A stretch of DNA of 64,000 bases, taken from Synchiropus splendidus. Lineage: Eukaryota > Chordata > Actinopteri > Syngnathiformes > Callionymidae. The stretch covers positions 18,388,501 to 18,452,500 of the forward strand of contig NC_071335.1 in NCBI RefSeq assembly GCF_027744825.2, read 5' to 3'. A model generated the notes under the pieces. The model was not told the DNA's origin. It saw nothing but the letters and a program-made list of their open reading frames with translations, and ran no database searches. Made by a program: the position numbers and the translations under genes. Each line of letters starts with the position of its first letter. The first letter of the stretch is position 1. Shown here piece by piece: positions 13,801-26,122 of the stretch.

Positions 13801-16800
13801 GAGATCTATGGTACATTTCAAGTTCGATCGGAAAGTAACTTTTATCTCTCCGTTGACCGTTTTTCATAGTTTTCTCTTAACTTAGGTCCCATGAGGCACA
13901 ATAGATGGGCGTGACTTTGGCTCCCTATACTGCAAGCTCCTTCTATTTCAATGCAAACATGAAGACACTATACAAACGGATAGGGCCACCAACGTCCTCT
14001 GAGGTTGACTTCAAGTGCAGACCTGGAAACACACACGAACATCATGACAACAAACGCAGTCTGATCGACACGTTCACTGGCACATGCACAGACGGGGCAA
14101 ACAAACAAATGACAACTACATATATCGCGACACGTGAGGTCATGTGTATGCACACACACACACACACACATTTCCTCATGCAGCTCTTGAGTTGATCAGA
14201 GACTGTTGCAGTGTCACCTCCCTTCCCCAGCTCAAACCCCCGGGGAGTTCGCTTTCTGTCACTGATGCTGCTGTGTAGACAGTCCCTGTCTACTTCTCTG
14301 TGTATGCGTTTTGTGTGTCTGTCTCTCCTTGGATGTCTCCGGATTACAAACAACCTGAAGAGATTGATGCTTTACACATTGTTACAGCACACGTTTAAGT
14401 AAAGAACCCATCGCATGGCGAATTTCCAGGTACATCAATGTGTTTTCAGGCATTTGAATAAAAAGTAAACAGTTCAAATATCCTTAACAAAAGAAGAGCT
14501 GACAAAGTCAACTTACATAAAGAAAAAAAAAAAAAAAAAAGAGAGAGACACCTTTCCCTTAGCTACAGTTCAAAGTATCTAATTTTACATCTAGCTCTAC
14601 GGTTTTGGCTACATGAAGCAAAAAATAATAGCTGTGTGCAGTGAGCATTTCGTTTCCCAGCTGAGGAAGTCAGGACTCTTTTTATCTCTGGCGAAAAAAA
14701 AAAAAAAAAAGCCCAGGGAACTGTGGATTCTTTACGCAAAACAACAAAGAATTTGTCTTTCCGTCCCTCTGTTTTGACATCTCCAGGCAGAATGCCACAG
14801 CCGAGCTAATGGTGTGGTACGCGATAAAATGTAGGTTTATAAGGGATTAGCTGACTGTGTCCCGCGCACACTCACACACACTCACACACACACAAGATTC
14901 CCCAAGTTTAGCGATGCATTAATGGTGTTTACGACAGCTTTGAGTGGAGATTATGCCAGCTCCTGCCCCCTGCTTGCTTGCACTCTCCGTCACCACACTG
15001 CTACACACAGTGGACTCGCGCAGTCCAGACTGACGGGGGTTTAGTTAAAGACGGGAATTCACTAGGACAGATGGTCAGGTTAGTGAGATTGGTTGGTCGT
15101 GTGTGTGTATGTGTGTGGTCAGAGGAGATGTGAAAGACGCAGGCAGTGTGTATACTTTTCAGGACTGGTTCCTGACCTTTGAAAAAAAAAAAAAAAAAAA
15201 AAAAAGAGCGAGCAGCAGAGGATGTGTTGTAACAAACGGATAGGAAGCAAACAGGTTAAGGTTAAAAATTTGAGCCAAAAAATTGGATTATTTTATTCAG
15301 GTTTAGAGGGAAATATAGTAGAAGGAATACAGATGGGCCTTTCTAAAGCTTTGGAATGCTGGATTGTCATCTTCACCTTTATTTCGATTTGATTTTACTC
15401 ACTTATTTTGCTGCCCAGCTTAAAGCTCAGGGCACTTTTGCAGACTGTTTCCACTGGATACCTGGACTTTTGTTAGCCAAGACTCACGGACAGAAATAAA
15501 GGGAGGTGAAGAAAAAAGTGAATGCAGGATGGAAGTAATGGAGATGATGATTATATTAAAAATAACAATACAAATAAAATAAAATAAAGAAGAAAGTGGT
15601 TTGGCCAACAAAGAGAGTAATGGTCGAAAAATATTGACAAGAAAGTTAACCAATGAGGTCTTTGGTGAGTTATTTGAGTTCACATTGTTCCCAAAACGCA
15701 CTGACTGTTGAAGTATTTTCTAAACAGCTTTTCCGTTTGACTGTCTGATGCGTCATTCTGCTCATTGCAATTGACCTGCGGTGGCAGTTTGCCCTTGAGC
15801 TTTAGTTCTCCCCCTCCAATATCCTGTTTCCACGTTCATATGGTTGAGTTCATCCGCTGTTGCTGAGCATCTTTGGTTTATATCTTAAACCAAGTCATTC
15901 TGCGACACATTATGCTTGGCAAGAACTTTATTTAAACCACCGCCGTCTATCTTTTGCAGCTGTCCTGTCTAGTGTTTGATTTTATTTAATGTGATTTTTA
16001 CTTGCAACCACACCGTGGGATACTTTGCTCAAGTGTTCAATGTTATTTTTAGAAATTCTCTGGACACAACTGAAGACTGGGACAATGTCATGAGGTCACC
16101 GCTGTGTGGGTGCATTGATCTTTTATGTATGGGTGCATTGTTGGGATTTATTATTAGTTGTGTATTGTCGACCTTTAGAGCGGACAAATGCGAAATGCCA
16201 CTTCCCCTCACCACTCCAAGTGGGAGATTAAACGCTGTGTGTATGAAGGTTTTTTTTTTTTTTCCTATCTCTCTTCATATCTGAAAGACAGCCTGTGCTC
16301 GATATAGGGCTACACACTCGCACACTTAGCTAAGAGCTTAACAAACACTGGAATCTTCTTAAATCTATACTAATCCGTTATTCTCTGGGTGCTCTGATTC
16401 CAGCTCCTATTCGTGGGAGTCAACCGCGACTGATGTTGTTTGTGTTCGAGTGAGCTCCAGTTAACACGCAGGCACCAGCCTGACACAATATATCCCCCCA
16501 CCAAGCCCATCCATCCCTCCGTCTGCGTTTTCAAGGACAAACATTTGAATTATACAGTTAGAGTCTTTTCAAAACATAAGGAAGCCAATTGGCCTTTTAA
16601 AGACTCTTCCTTTGCACGTGCTGGCGTGTGTGTGTGTGCATTCGGACTGTATTGTTAATGAGGCAGCATCTGTTGTGCTCTGTACTGAGATGATTCACCA
16701 ATCAAAGATGATTATGATGTTGACAAAGTACCCCAGCAGATAGCACTTATTCACCCTCAGCAGGAGACGAAGGTTTTAAATGGCGGCAGTGGAAGCACTT

Positions 16801-17099
16801 TTACTTAATGTGTTTTCTTTTCTCTATGTGCCGTACGTAAATAGACATTTAAAGGTCATTCTTGGAAAGAAACATATGGCAATAATTACTTGCAACAACA
16901 AACCGGCAGATAATGAAAAATAGAAAATAGTGCAAATTCTGTGAAAAACTATTACACCATAATATCCAGAACTGTGCATGATTAAAAAAGAAAGTCAGGT
17001 CAGCAGTGCCAACTGCTTTTTTTTCACACAGACTCTTAAAGGTGGGATTCAGCAGTGTAACAGGTTGCGACTTTTTAACACACTGTTCCTATTCTTTTA
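10877..17099. other. Intergenic, no gene seen
   Basis: The longest open frame here (minus, 11142-11738, 198 codons) begins with a hydrophobic stretch but has no domain I recognise and includes lysine-rich low-complexity sequence from an A/T run. Short CA runs occur at 14152-14170 and 14866-14893, and A-runs at 14523-14540, 14693-14710 and 15181-15205. No exon with convincing splice sites was found. Confidence 0.5.
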
Positions 17100-17600
17100 C
17101 AGTGGTCCCTCGGTTCTCCACCACAGTCCGTTCCAGACGGCCGTTCCAGAAGCCAATCGATTTTTCCCATTACAATGAATGGAAAAAGAACTAATGCGTT
17201 CCAAGCCTTAAAATAGGCTTTTGTAGGAGTGAATGTAGAGTGTCTGCTGCAGGTGCGCTGTTCCTCTATGTGTGTGGCCGCTGCATGTGGGAGGGGTTGC
17301 CGAGTGAGTGACGTCTCTCCAGAAGTGAAGAGGTGCCCGGTGCGTGTCCAGCTCTGAATGTGCGCTTCTGTGCAGTTTGGCTGTGACAAAGTCATAAACC
17401 AAGTAACTTAGCTCTGTCCCAGACTCGCCTCATCCCTGTCCCAGCTCCAGCCCACAACAGGGGTCATCTGATCGCTCCGCCCACGTTATGTTTATTCCGG
17501 CTTTTGTCGGTGGCGTTCGAGTTCTGGATTTTTGTTCAAAATGTGAAGCAAACTCTGATTTCTTCGAAGTCCGAGACATTCGAAAACCGAGGTACCACTG
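17100..17600. mobile_element. TA-flanked inverted-repeat transposon, family B copy 1
   Basis: The 5' end reads CAGTGGTCCCTCGGTTCTC and the 3' end, reversed, CAGTGGTACCTCGGTTTTCG. Both ends are flanked by TA (17098-17099 and 17601-17602), as expected for the Tc1/mariner/pogo group. No transposase frame exists, so it is non-autonomous. Compared with copy 2 an internal block of about 200 bp is missing near 17461. The minus-strand 64-codon frame at 17208-17402 recurs in all three copies, but that follows from repeat identity. Confidence 0.85.
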
Positions 17601-17614
17601 TACTGTGAAATGAA

Positions 17615-17800
17615 AGAGTAGGTTGGTTTCAAAATGGTGGTGGGCCGTCTTCGGGGTCCACGTGAATCCCGTCTCGGCCCATTCCTGCCGAATGCAGCAC
17701 ACATATTTAGAGGTTTGCGCACTGTGCAACATTAGCGTGGCAACTGAAATATTACTGTGGACCAACAAAAGGGTTTAACCATTGTTACAAGTCACATATT
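17615..17800. repeat. Dispersed repeat family C, copy 1
   Basis: A block with caaaatggtggtgggcc, agcgtggcaactg and gtggaccaacaaaagggttt, then cattgttacaagtcac, returns in the same order at 22455-22650. Identity is moderate. Element type unknown. Confidence 0.55.
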
Positions 17801-19780
17801 TTTTTTCCGTTGTACCCTCAAATAATCACTGTTTCCAATCCTGTCGTTGTGTTGTATGACTAAATGAATGAATGCATATTTAATAACTGAATATTTTTTT
17901 TTTTTTATTCTCTGATTCATTACAGATACATTGCAGACATTTCCAACGTCATTTGACATGCTATTTGACTGCTTTGTATGTATTATATCACTTTGCATCT
18001 TGAGTAATACACTGTTTCTTATACAATATTTCTTCTCACATGATACAGAGATTGAAAAGAAGCAGAGTGAACAACAGCTCTTATGATATCCGCCCCTAAT
18101 TTCCACTTTCCCTATTTTTGGACCAGTGCCTGTGTGTAGGTGTGAACTTGTGTATGTGTGATGTTTTTGTGTGTTTTCTACAAGAAATGTCACCTCATAC
18201 ACATCAAGGTGAAATGTCATTGAAAATTGTTGTTTTACTTTACTTTATATGATGTATTATTTCGTTTTACTGAAGAAAACAGGGAAATCTGTGGGAGTAC
18301 AAAATAATTTGCCCGACAAAATATTTCATTCACAAATTCAAATGATGCAGACTACGTACAACTAAAAACCCATATTGATTTTCAACCGACACGTTGCTTG
18401 GAACACATTCTGACTCCTCCAGCATCAAATATCGACAACAGTCAAGTGGGGTTTGCAATGAGAGAGAGTTGGAAAAGTCAATTCTGAATTATTTGAGTCA
18501 AATAACTTCCCTCGCAAGGCATTTCCCAACGCGATAAGTAAAGCGGAACAGACAATAAATACATAAATAAAAAGCTATGATTCAGGATTAGGCCATGAGG
18601 AGGAAGTCCCAAGGGTTTTGAAACGCAAGCTCATGTCTCCCATTGAAACAGGAGGTGCGTACTGTTTGGTGTGAAGCAAGTGGCCACATGTGGTACTACA
18701 TTTACCAAGGGACATGGGCTTGCTTGGACAAAGCCAACGGCTCAAACTAAATAATAAAAAATGTGATCATGAACCTCCACGGCCGGACATTATTAATAGT
18801 CACAGCACAGCTGGATGCCGAGTCAGACATAATAATAGCTCAAGTAAAGACTCGGTGAGTGCAACCGACAGCAGAATTATTATGCATTAAATGTTGCGGA
18901 TATTATTTAAAATCACATACCACTGGCCAATTAGTATGTTAAGCTGCCACTCTGGTTACCATGGTTACAGGTATGGGTGGCTGCTGCATGGCGGTAATGA
19001 AGTGGTTTCTCTCATAACCGTCGCCGGCGTTCAACAAAAGTGCCCCATTAATTTTGTGTCCAGGCAGACAGACTGACAAACACATGGAAAAACATAGCTT
19101 TAAATCCCAAGATACCAGACGGAGATTTAGCTGACACTAAAAGTCATTCACATATTCTTGTTGAGATTGACGAATACGACATTCCCTCAAAATCCTGTCA
19201 CTTATTCGACAGCAATGATGGCACTCAACGTTTCCCGTAAGCAGAATCAATGATTGTTTTGACCGTCGGACAAATGTATGTCACAATGTGAGAAGAGTCT
19301 TTCAGCTAATGGCTTGGACTCCACTGACCTCAGGCTGACATGAGATGGAGCCTAATTCGAGGAACACATGGTGTTGAGGGATTGTGACATTAATTCCTCT
19401 GAGTCATCCAGGGATAGTGGGAGCCCCTATTTATGTCGACTAAAAGCGCTCATGTCTGAACTATCAACCTGGCCATATCCTCTCATCCCGCTGATGTTTT
19501 CCACCATTTTCCACCGATAATTTCGACCGCCGCGCAACAGGTCGATGAGTGATGAGCGAGGTTAGCGTTGGACACAAACAAAGAAAACAAGACACTGAGG
19601 GAGAAATGTTCGGTTGCTCCAGACTAGTGAGCTAGCAATATCAGCAATGGCTGTTTTCTGGATGGACTTTATTTTGTGAATATTTCTGCTCAATTTTTTT
19701 TTTTTTTTTTCTGGGCTATTTGAAGCAATATTAGACCACAGTGGAGTTTGTTTTGATAAAGTACTGAAATCATGAACAGG

Positions 19781-19858
19781 AAAAATTAAAATTAAAATTA
19801 AAATTAAAATTAAAATTAAAATTAAAATTAAAATTAAAATTAAAATTAAAATTAAAAT
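19781..19858. repeat. (AAAATT)n hexanucleotide array, about 13 units
   Basis: Near-perfect tandem AAAATT units over 78 bp. Confidence 0.97.
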
Positions 19859-19880
19859 TTAAAAAGTAATGAGTTGTTGA

Positions 19881-19951
19881 TCTTCAACTCGGTTCTGGCG
19901 CATGATTTTGGAACAAAACTTGCCCAGACCCTTTGAGAACCGAGTTGAAGA
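19881..19951. repeat. Perfect 16-bp inverted repeat with 39-bp spacer
   Basis: The arm tcttcaactcggttct (19881-19896) is the exact reverse complement of agaaccgagttgaaga (19936-19951). It sits 22 bp from the AAAATT array. Confidence 0.85.
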
Positions 19952-22034
19952 CCCATGACAGATAGGGTCAAAACAACCTGAATACATTCCACACCACCTT
20001 CTTTGACTCACCTTGAAATGGAGAATATATTTCCTCCACTCTACCAAACAATTTTTATTTACTATCTTGAAAATACATCCCAAAATTGTTAGTGACCAAG
20101 CCGATCCGTCAAATTTAATGTGAGTATAAACCTGTCAATGTTTTCCAGCCATATGTGGTTGAACACATCTCTTCTAAAAGCTTGACATTTTTATTTTTGG
20201 AAAAAGAAAAAGTAGCGGATATAGATAAAAGATTCAAGATAGAAAGATGTTTTTTTTTTGGCAACGATGCTAACCATTAAAACTGATGCGGATATAAATG
20301 GTTATATGGCGCTCACTCATATCTGTCAAGTCTAAATATATTATATTATCTGTAGAGGGTTTCATGACAGCAGGCAAGAAATGGGCAAAGTGTCATGTAA
20401 AGTAAAATTCGGGATTCATTTTAGGGTATTACAGGTAATAAAATGGCCTTCCTGCAGCATTTGTTCTCCTTCAACTGGAATCTGACGCCAGAGCAACTTC
20501 ATTAGTTCTATGTTCTTCCACCAAGCATTTGACTGCTCATACATTATTCAGACCTCATTCAGCTTTATCAGTCCCTAACATAAACATAGACTCCACTCAC
20601 GCTGTAAAGAGATGCTATCGTCATTGCACATCCATTTCCCTATTATTTTCCACCTGCGCTTTTCTCAGAGAAACACAGTTGTTGCCACAGAAATGTGATT
20701 TATTGTTATTGCATTACAGCAGACGATAGATTCATCCATTTATACAGCGATTATGGCCCACCTGTTTCTTCATGTCACTCCAGCGTACGCTATTAGCCAC
20801 CTCCTTACTGCTTCATATCGCCTTGGATATTAAAACAAAACTGGTGTGAAATCCGAATATGGCAGTAACAACATGGCAAATGCACTCTGAAAATGATGAA
20901 GTGTAGCTCATGAATAAATTACAAAGCTAAACAAGCATTATCCCATTGTCCGACGCGGGGAGACGGAATCAGAACCCACTCAAATCTCTAGCACATTGCT
21001 TCGCCGTGCTTTCAATGAGAGCAACACACAAGATGTTCAGCAGCCTCAATGACCTTTTAAATCACATTCTGAAGTGGATAAGTGGAATTTGGAGCTAAAC
21101 TCGCATAAATAGCAGGTGTTAAATTAGCTTTTGTCTGATCTTTTTATCAGATCCATCAACTGTTTGACTGATCATTGTCTTTAGCGCCTCACATCTGAGC
21201 ATGTGACAACACTTCTTTCTGATATCCGGCTAAGTGAGAGCGCATGGCTCTGGCTCCTTCTCTCAGAAGACTCCCATCACGCTTTCCCTTCTTGTCTGGC
21301 TTCTCCACGCAGACATTCAGATGAATCGCTTATTAACCTCTGTTCAGAATCTCGCATGTCGGAGTAAACACAAGACTTTCCTGGTCCTCAAACCGTGCCA
21401 TTGCGGAGTTGCTTTTAAAAAGCCTTGTAATTCAGAATTCCCTTTCTTCCCCCTCAAATTTGAGCTGTTTTTGTGGGTCTTCGGTGCGACTGCACACATT
21501 TGAAATGCAAAACAAACTGTCAGTTTTGACAGTATTTTAGTGCAATTTGAATCTTGTTTTTATTTCAATCGTCTTGATCAAACCCATTTCAGTGAACAAC
21601 ATCTTTGCAGCACCAACTCACTTCATGTACCGTATATATGCGTTCGCGGACTTGTTATCACCTGAAGTTGAAACACAGCGATCAATAATGAATAATATAT
21701 GGAATATATGGCATGTTTTGTTCTGATCATAACAGCATGAAAAGATGAAGCTGAAGTCAGACGACACGTCTGAAAACTTGTTGGAACAGACACACAACTC
21801 ATTCTGACAAAACCAACACAGACTCAGAACCTTAATGTTTCGTTCTTTTTTTTCTCCCCCCATTCCGACGTAATCCTGTGCAAACGTATTGACATTCGGA
21901 AAGCGAAGACCTTAACGTCACATGATGGCGCTCCTATAACTCTGCATGAAATAAAGAATCACTTGGTATATAAAGCACCTCCTGTCGGTAAATTAGTTTC
22001 TTGGCGAGTGAAATTTTTCATTTCACTTTTCAAG

Positions 22035-22228
22035 ATCAACAGAACCCACCTGTAGCAGCTCGCCGTTGATGTCTGGCACATGCATGGCAATGTCGATAAA
22101 ACATTCCGAGGTTTGTTGCTTTCCTGATGACATCACTATTCAGCGACCATGTCATTTTGCAAAACTATCATCAGCAAACTTTTATTCCAGACATCAACGG
22201 CGAGCTGCAACAGATGGGTTCTGTTGAT
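22035..22228. repeat. 42-bp inverted repeat around a 110-bp loop
   Basis: Arms 22035-22076 and 22187-22228 are reverse complements with 2 mismatches in 42 (arm starts atcaacagaaccca, ends gttgatgtctgg). The match stops sharply at both ends. No terminal duplication is evident. It could be a small foldback element or the inner palindrome of a larger one. Confidence 0.85.
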
Positions 22229-22454
22229 TTTATTATGTAAACTATAAAGTTAAAAACGCATCAGACGGCATCAACGGTGAGCGGAAAAGGCCGGTAGCCC
22301 AGGCTAAAAAAAATTTCAGTAGCCAAGAAAATTATTCACAAAAAAAAAACAAGCGTCTACATGCAACATAGAAGGACTTCGCTATCACCATAGGAGGCAA
22401 AAGTCCACTTTCCTTATGTCAATGTATGACGCTATGGGAGTGAGAGTACTTGGT

Positions 22455-22650
22455 TTAAAGTGGTGGGACCATTTTCAGGGTCCCTGCGATCCAACCCCTA
22501 AAACATTGTGTCCATTCTCAAGGAACACAGCGTGCACATTTAGAAGCTTATACACTGAGCAACATTTGCACAATGACTAAAACACTAGCGTGGACCAATG
22601 AAAAGGTTTAGCCGTTGTTACAAGTCACTTTTTTTGTTGTGCAGCGCCAG
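22455..22650. repeat. Dispersed repeat family C, copy 2
   Basis: Same block order as 17615-17800 (tagcgtggaccaatgaaaag, then gttgttacaagtcact). A motif gtccactttcc...gtcaatgtatgacgctatggg at 22403-22440 lies in front of it and recurs near 36989 and 47638. Confidence 0.55.
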
Positions 22651-25244
22651 ACATTCTCAGAAAATACAGATATTTTTCTTTCTTTTTTTATCGACAAACT
22701 ATAGTGAGGTTTCTACTGACCTGGAAATGTCTCATACTTTCCTCAACATTTCTTATATTCACATCGCTGATGTCAAATGTTATTAATGAAAGACTCTCAC
22801 AAGTCTGTTAATGAAATAACCTGCTGGTTATATTCACAAACGTTTCAGTGTTTATCTCTGACCTTGGCTCTGATCAAAAGTCAGCCTTTGCAGAGGAATC
22901 CTCTTGAAAAGTTTTTGTCATCATTGTCAGAGAAAACTACTTTCTTCAGGGGGTTTCAGGATCACATTTCTCTCGCCTTGCAGCACAAAAGAGTCATTGA
23001 AGGGTGCGATCATTATCAGGAAGATGAACGGCGGATCATCTGAAGAAGTTCAACCATGAACCACCCTCCCCACCGCCAGAACAATTTTACGTCAACAGAC
23101 TTTGGCTACTCTTTTTTTTTTTTTTATGGCGGGTGAAAAACATCAGCCTTCCCCAGGAGCTGCCGCTGAAGTTGAAAATGGTCATCATGCGGTCTGGTTC
23201 TTGCACAGACAGAAGGTCCCAAACCTGCAACTGGCTGATGGCTTCCCCAGGGTCGTATTTGTGCTGACCAATTAGCAATTACCAAACTCAGCCGCGCTAA
23301 TGATCACTGCACTGCACGTGCACGACCTCACCTTTGCACTCCTGTTCCGTTGGCTTATTGTGAGTCTCCCCGATGCTGCATTCATTACTAGACTCATATG
23401 CATAATGTCACGTAGCAATGTGCACCAGCAACAGTGAAATGAGTTCATCAAAAAGCAGCGCGCATAACAGCCAGGAGTCACAGCAACATCAGTGCCAAAC
23501 AAGTCGTGCGCCGACTTGGCCACTCCAATTCACGTTCAAAATGATCGGCGCCAAATGTGCACCATTTGTATTCAGACCATGTTGCTATGTTCCGTTTGGT
23601 GCCTTTTTTCAATGTTGAAAGGCAAATTCCCAGTCAATAAAGTAGCCCTGATAGTTGCGTGTGTGTGTTTGAGGGTGAGAGGTTTTAAAGGTCTTTGTCA
23701 CAATGAGGCCTTCCAGGGAGTTTGCATTGCTTACAGTCTGACCCAGCATAAAACCCAGGCAATTACGGCCCAGCCACGGACAGGGAAATCAACACAGCAC
23801 AGCAGTGTAGCCATCTTGCCCAGAGTAAACATAACTAAGAGGGAAGCTGTTGAAGCCGGCAGTGAGAGGGGAATAGGTTATGCAAATGGCCTTGCCCTCC
23901 AACATGGGAGTCAATGGAGTTCCTTCACAGTGATGGGAGCAGAAAACTAGCTACACAAACACTATCTGGCGACTTCACACTGCATGGGCTCCTGTTTCCA
24001 CTTGCTTATTCGGGCTGCTTCAGTCTAAGCAATGAGGTTTGTTCACACATTCTGACCTCGCCACAGACTGTGTCAAGATTGCTTCCTATATAACGCAATA
24101 AAATCTCTTTAGCTCTAATCATGGTCAAGACATGTTCTGCTCAGGGTCTGAACTGTTGTGACTGGGATCGGATGAGAAGTAGGAAGCCGCTGAGAGTCCG
24201 AATAACCAGAGCGTACAGCCATTAGATGAATTACAACTTCCACAAACGAAGAATTGAACTGTCAAAATGCAAGATTTTTTTTTTTCAGTTGACAGAGATC
24301 ACACCAGGATCACGAGTATAGTGCGCTGAGTATTTTGTCCTGGTGGACGCTGTAAGTGTTTCTGTAGCTCAAGCAACACAAATTGAATCCATTGTCAGAT
24401 GATCGTCCGTTTTAAGGAAGCAGTTTACTCTGCGTGAACACTGACAACAAAAGTCTGTTTGAAAATTGTGGTAACCTTTGTCAAGGGTTAACACGTATTT
24501 TCCACCATTTTCTATATCAGTTTCCAAAAAATGCTCCGCACAAAACGACAACAAACAATGCCGTACAAACATACATATGCTGCGACTATCGAGACATGAG
24601 AAAGAAGCTGGGGCCACGTGTGTTCTGATATCACCTGATTCATCTCCATTGACGCTGTCAATGTCTTTGCGACTGTCTTGCCACTTGTGTGTTCGCTATT
24701 CTTGATGCTCATCCTAGTGAAAGAGCGGCTTGAAATTTGGTTTTAATATTCACTCTAAGCTGAACAGCTGTTGCTGAATGCACAGTACTCTGTGGTATGT
24801 GGCATTCGGGAAAATATCGGGATCAAGTGTACACACTGGAAACTGGTGTAAAAAAAAAAAAAAAAAATCTGACACAGAACCTTCGCCGACCGACACCGTT
24901 CTCCGCTCTTCAAGTTTCTTTGTTGACCCGTTGCTATATTTCACACAAGTCAGCCAACCTGCTATCTCTGAACTTGTTGTGCAGCTGACTTTAGAGAGAA
25001 CGACAGCATGGCTGGGTATATGAGGGTATATTTTCATGCCATTCTGGTGGGAGAGACTTGGCCTGCTTTTCAAAGCCTTGTGCCAGATGGTGGGAGCAAC
25101 TCGCAAGGCAAAGGAGGAGAGGAAAAGAAAAAAAAGAAAGCAAGCCTGACTCCATAATGCGAAGACCTAATGAGACCATGTAACCTACATCACACTCCAT
25201 CACACCTATAGCAATGCACTTTGGCAAACACCTAAAACTTGCCT

Positions 25245-25245
<1 letters not shown>
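22651..25245. other. Intergenic, no gene seen
   Basis: A 152-codon open frame (plus, 23492-23950) has no recognisable domain. No repeats named. Confidence 0.45.

Positions 25246-25337
<92 letters not shown>
25246..25337. repeat. (TA)n microsatellite
   Basis: About 92 bp of uninterrupted TA, ending 10 bp before the transposon copy at 25348. Confidence 0.97.
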
Positions 25338-25341
<4 letters not shown>

Positions 25342-25347
25342 TATGTA

Positions 25348-26022
25348 CAGTGGTACCTCGGTTCTCGACCACAATCTGATTCCATTTCCAGACGGCCGTT
25401 CGAGAAGCGAATTGTTGGAAATCTGAATCGATTTTTCCCATTACAATGAATGTAAAAAGAAATAATGCGTTCCAAGACTTAAAATAGTCTTTTGTAGGAG
25501 TGAATGTAGAGTGTCTGCTGCAGGTGCGCTGTTCCTCTATGTGTGTGGCCGCTGCATGTGGGAGGGGTTGCCGAGTGAGTGACGTCTCTCCAGAAGTGAA
25601 GAGGTGCCCGGTGCGTGTCCAGCTCTGAATGTGCGCTTCTGTGCAGTTTGGCTGTGACAAAGTCATAAACCAAGTCACGCTCTGTCCCAGACTCGCCTCA
25701 TCCCTGTCCCAGCTCCAGCCCACAACAGGACATCAAACCCTGGAGTGGAGGTGTGGAGAGCGAGCACCTCCCCTGTGACACTCTACCACGGTCCAGTGTG
25801 GAGACAGGAAAGGTTTTACACCTCAATATGAAGAAAAAACAGTCAGTAAATGTAGCTAACGGGACACGTCTGCATACAGAGGCAGCGTTATACACAATTA
25901 CAAAGCCGTGTCGTGAGTCAGCGGATCGGTCCGCGCACGTTACGTTTTTTTCTGCTTTTTTAAGAGGCATTCAGGTTCAAGTCTCGAAATTTCTGTTCGA
26001 ACTCCGAACCGAGGTACCACTG
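25348..26022. mobile_element. TA-flanked inverted-repeat transposon, family B copy 2 (longest)
   Basis: 675 bp with ends CAGTGGTACCTCGGTTCTCG and, reversed, CAGTGGTACCTCGGTTCGGA. It is preceded by TA and followed by TG then TATATA, so the target was a TA microsatellite, which now lies on both sides. It carries the middle block (ctaccacggtccagtgtgg region) that copy 1 has lost. It has no transposase frame and depends on an autonomous relative. It is nearly identical to copy 3 over 25490-25900, suggesting recent movement. Confidence 0.88.
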
Positions 26023-26024
26023 TG

Positions 26025-26056
<32 letters not shown>

Positions 26057-26069
26057 GATATATAGATAT

Positions 26070-26112
<43 letters not shown>

Positions 26113-26122
26113 TATTATTATT
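26025..26122. repeat. Compound (TA)n-(GATA)-(GA)n-(TTA)n microsatellite
   Basis: TA to 26056, mixed tagata to 26080, GA to 26107, then att repeats. Confidence 0.95.

Larger units (their letters stand above)
17801..22034. other. Intergenic, no gene seen
   Basis: Besides the hexamer array at 19781-19858 and the 16-bp inverted repeat at 19881-19951, nothing recognisable. Chance open frames only. Confidence 0.45.

Noticed and set aside
23492..23950. 152-codon open frame on the plus strand
   Set aside because: Composition and lack of any family pattern point to chance.
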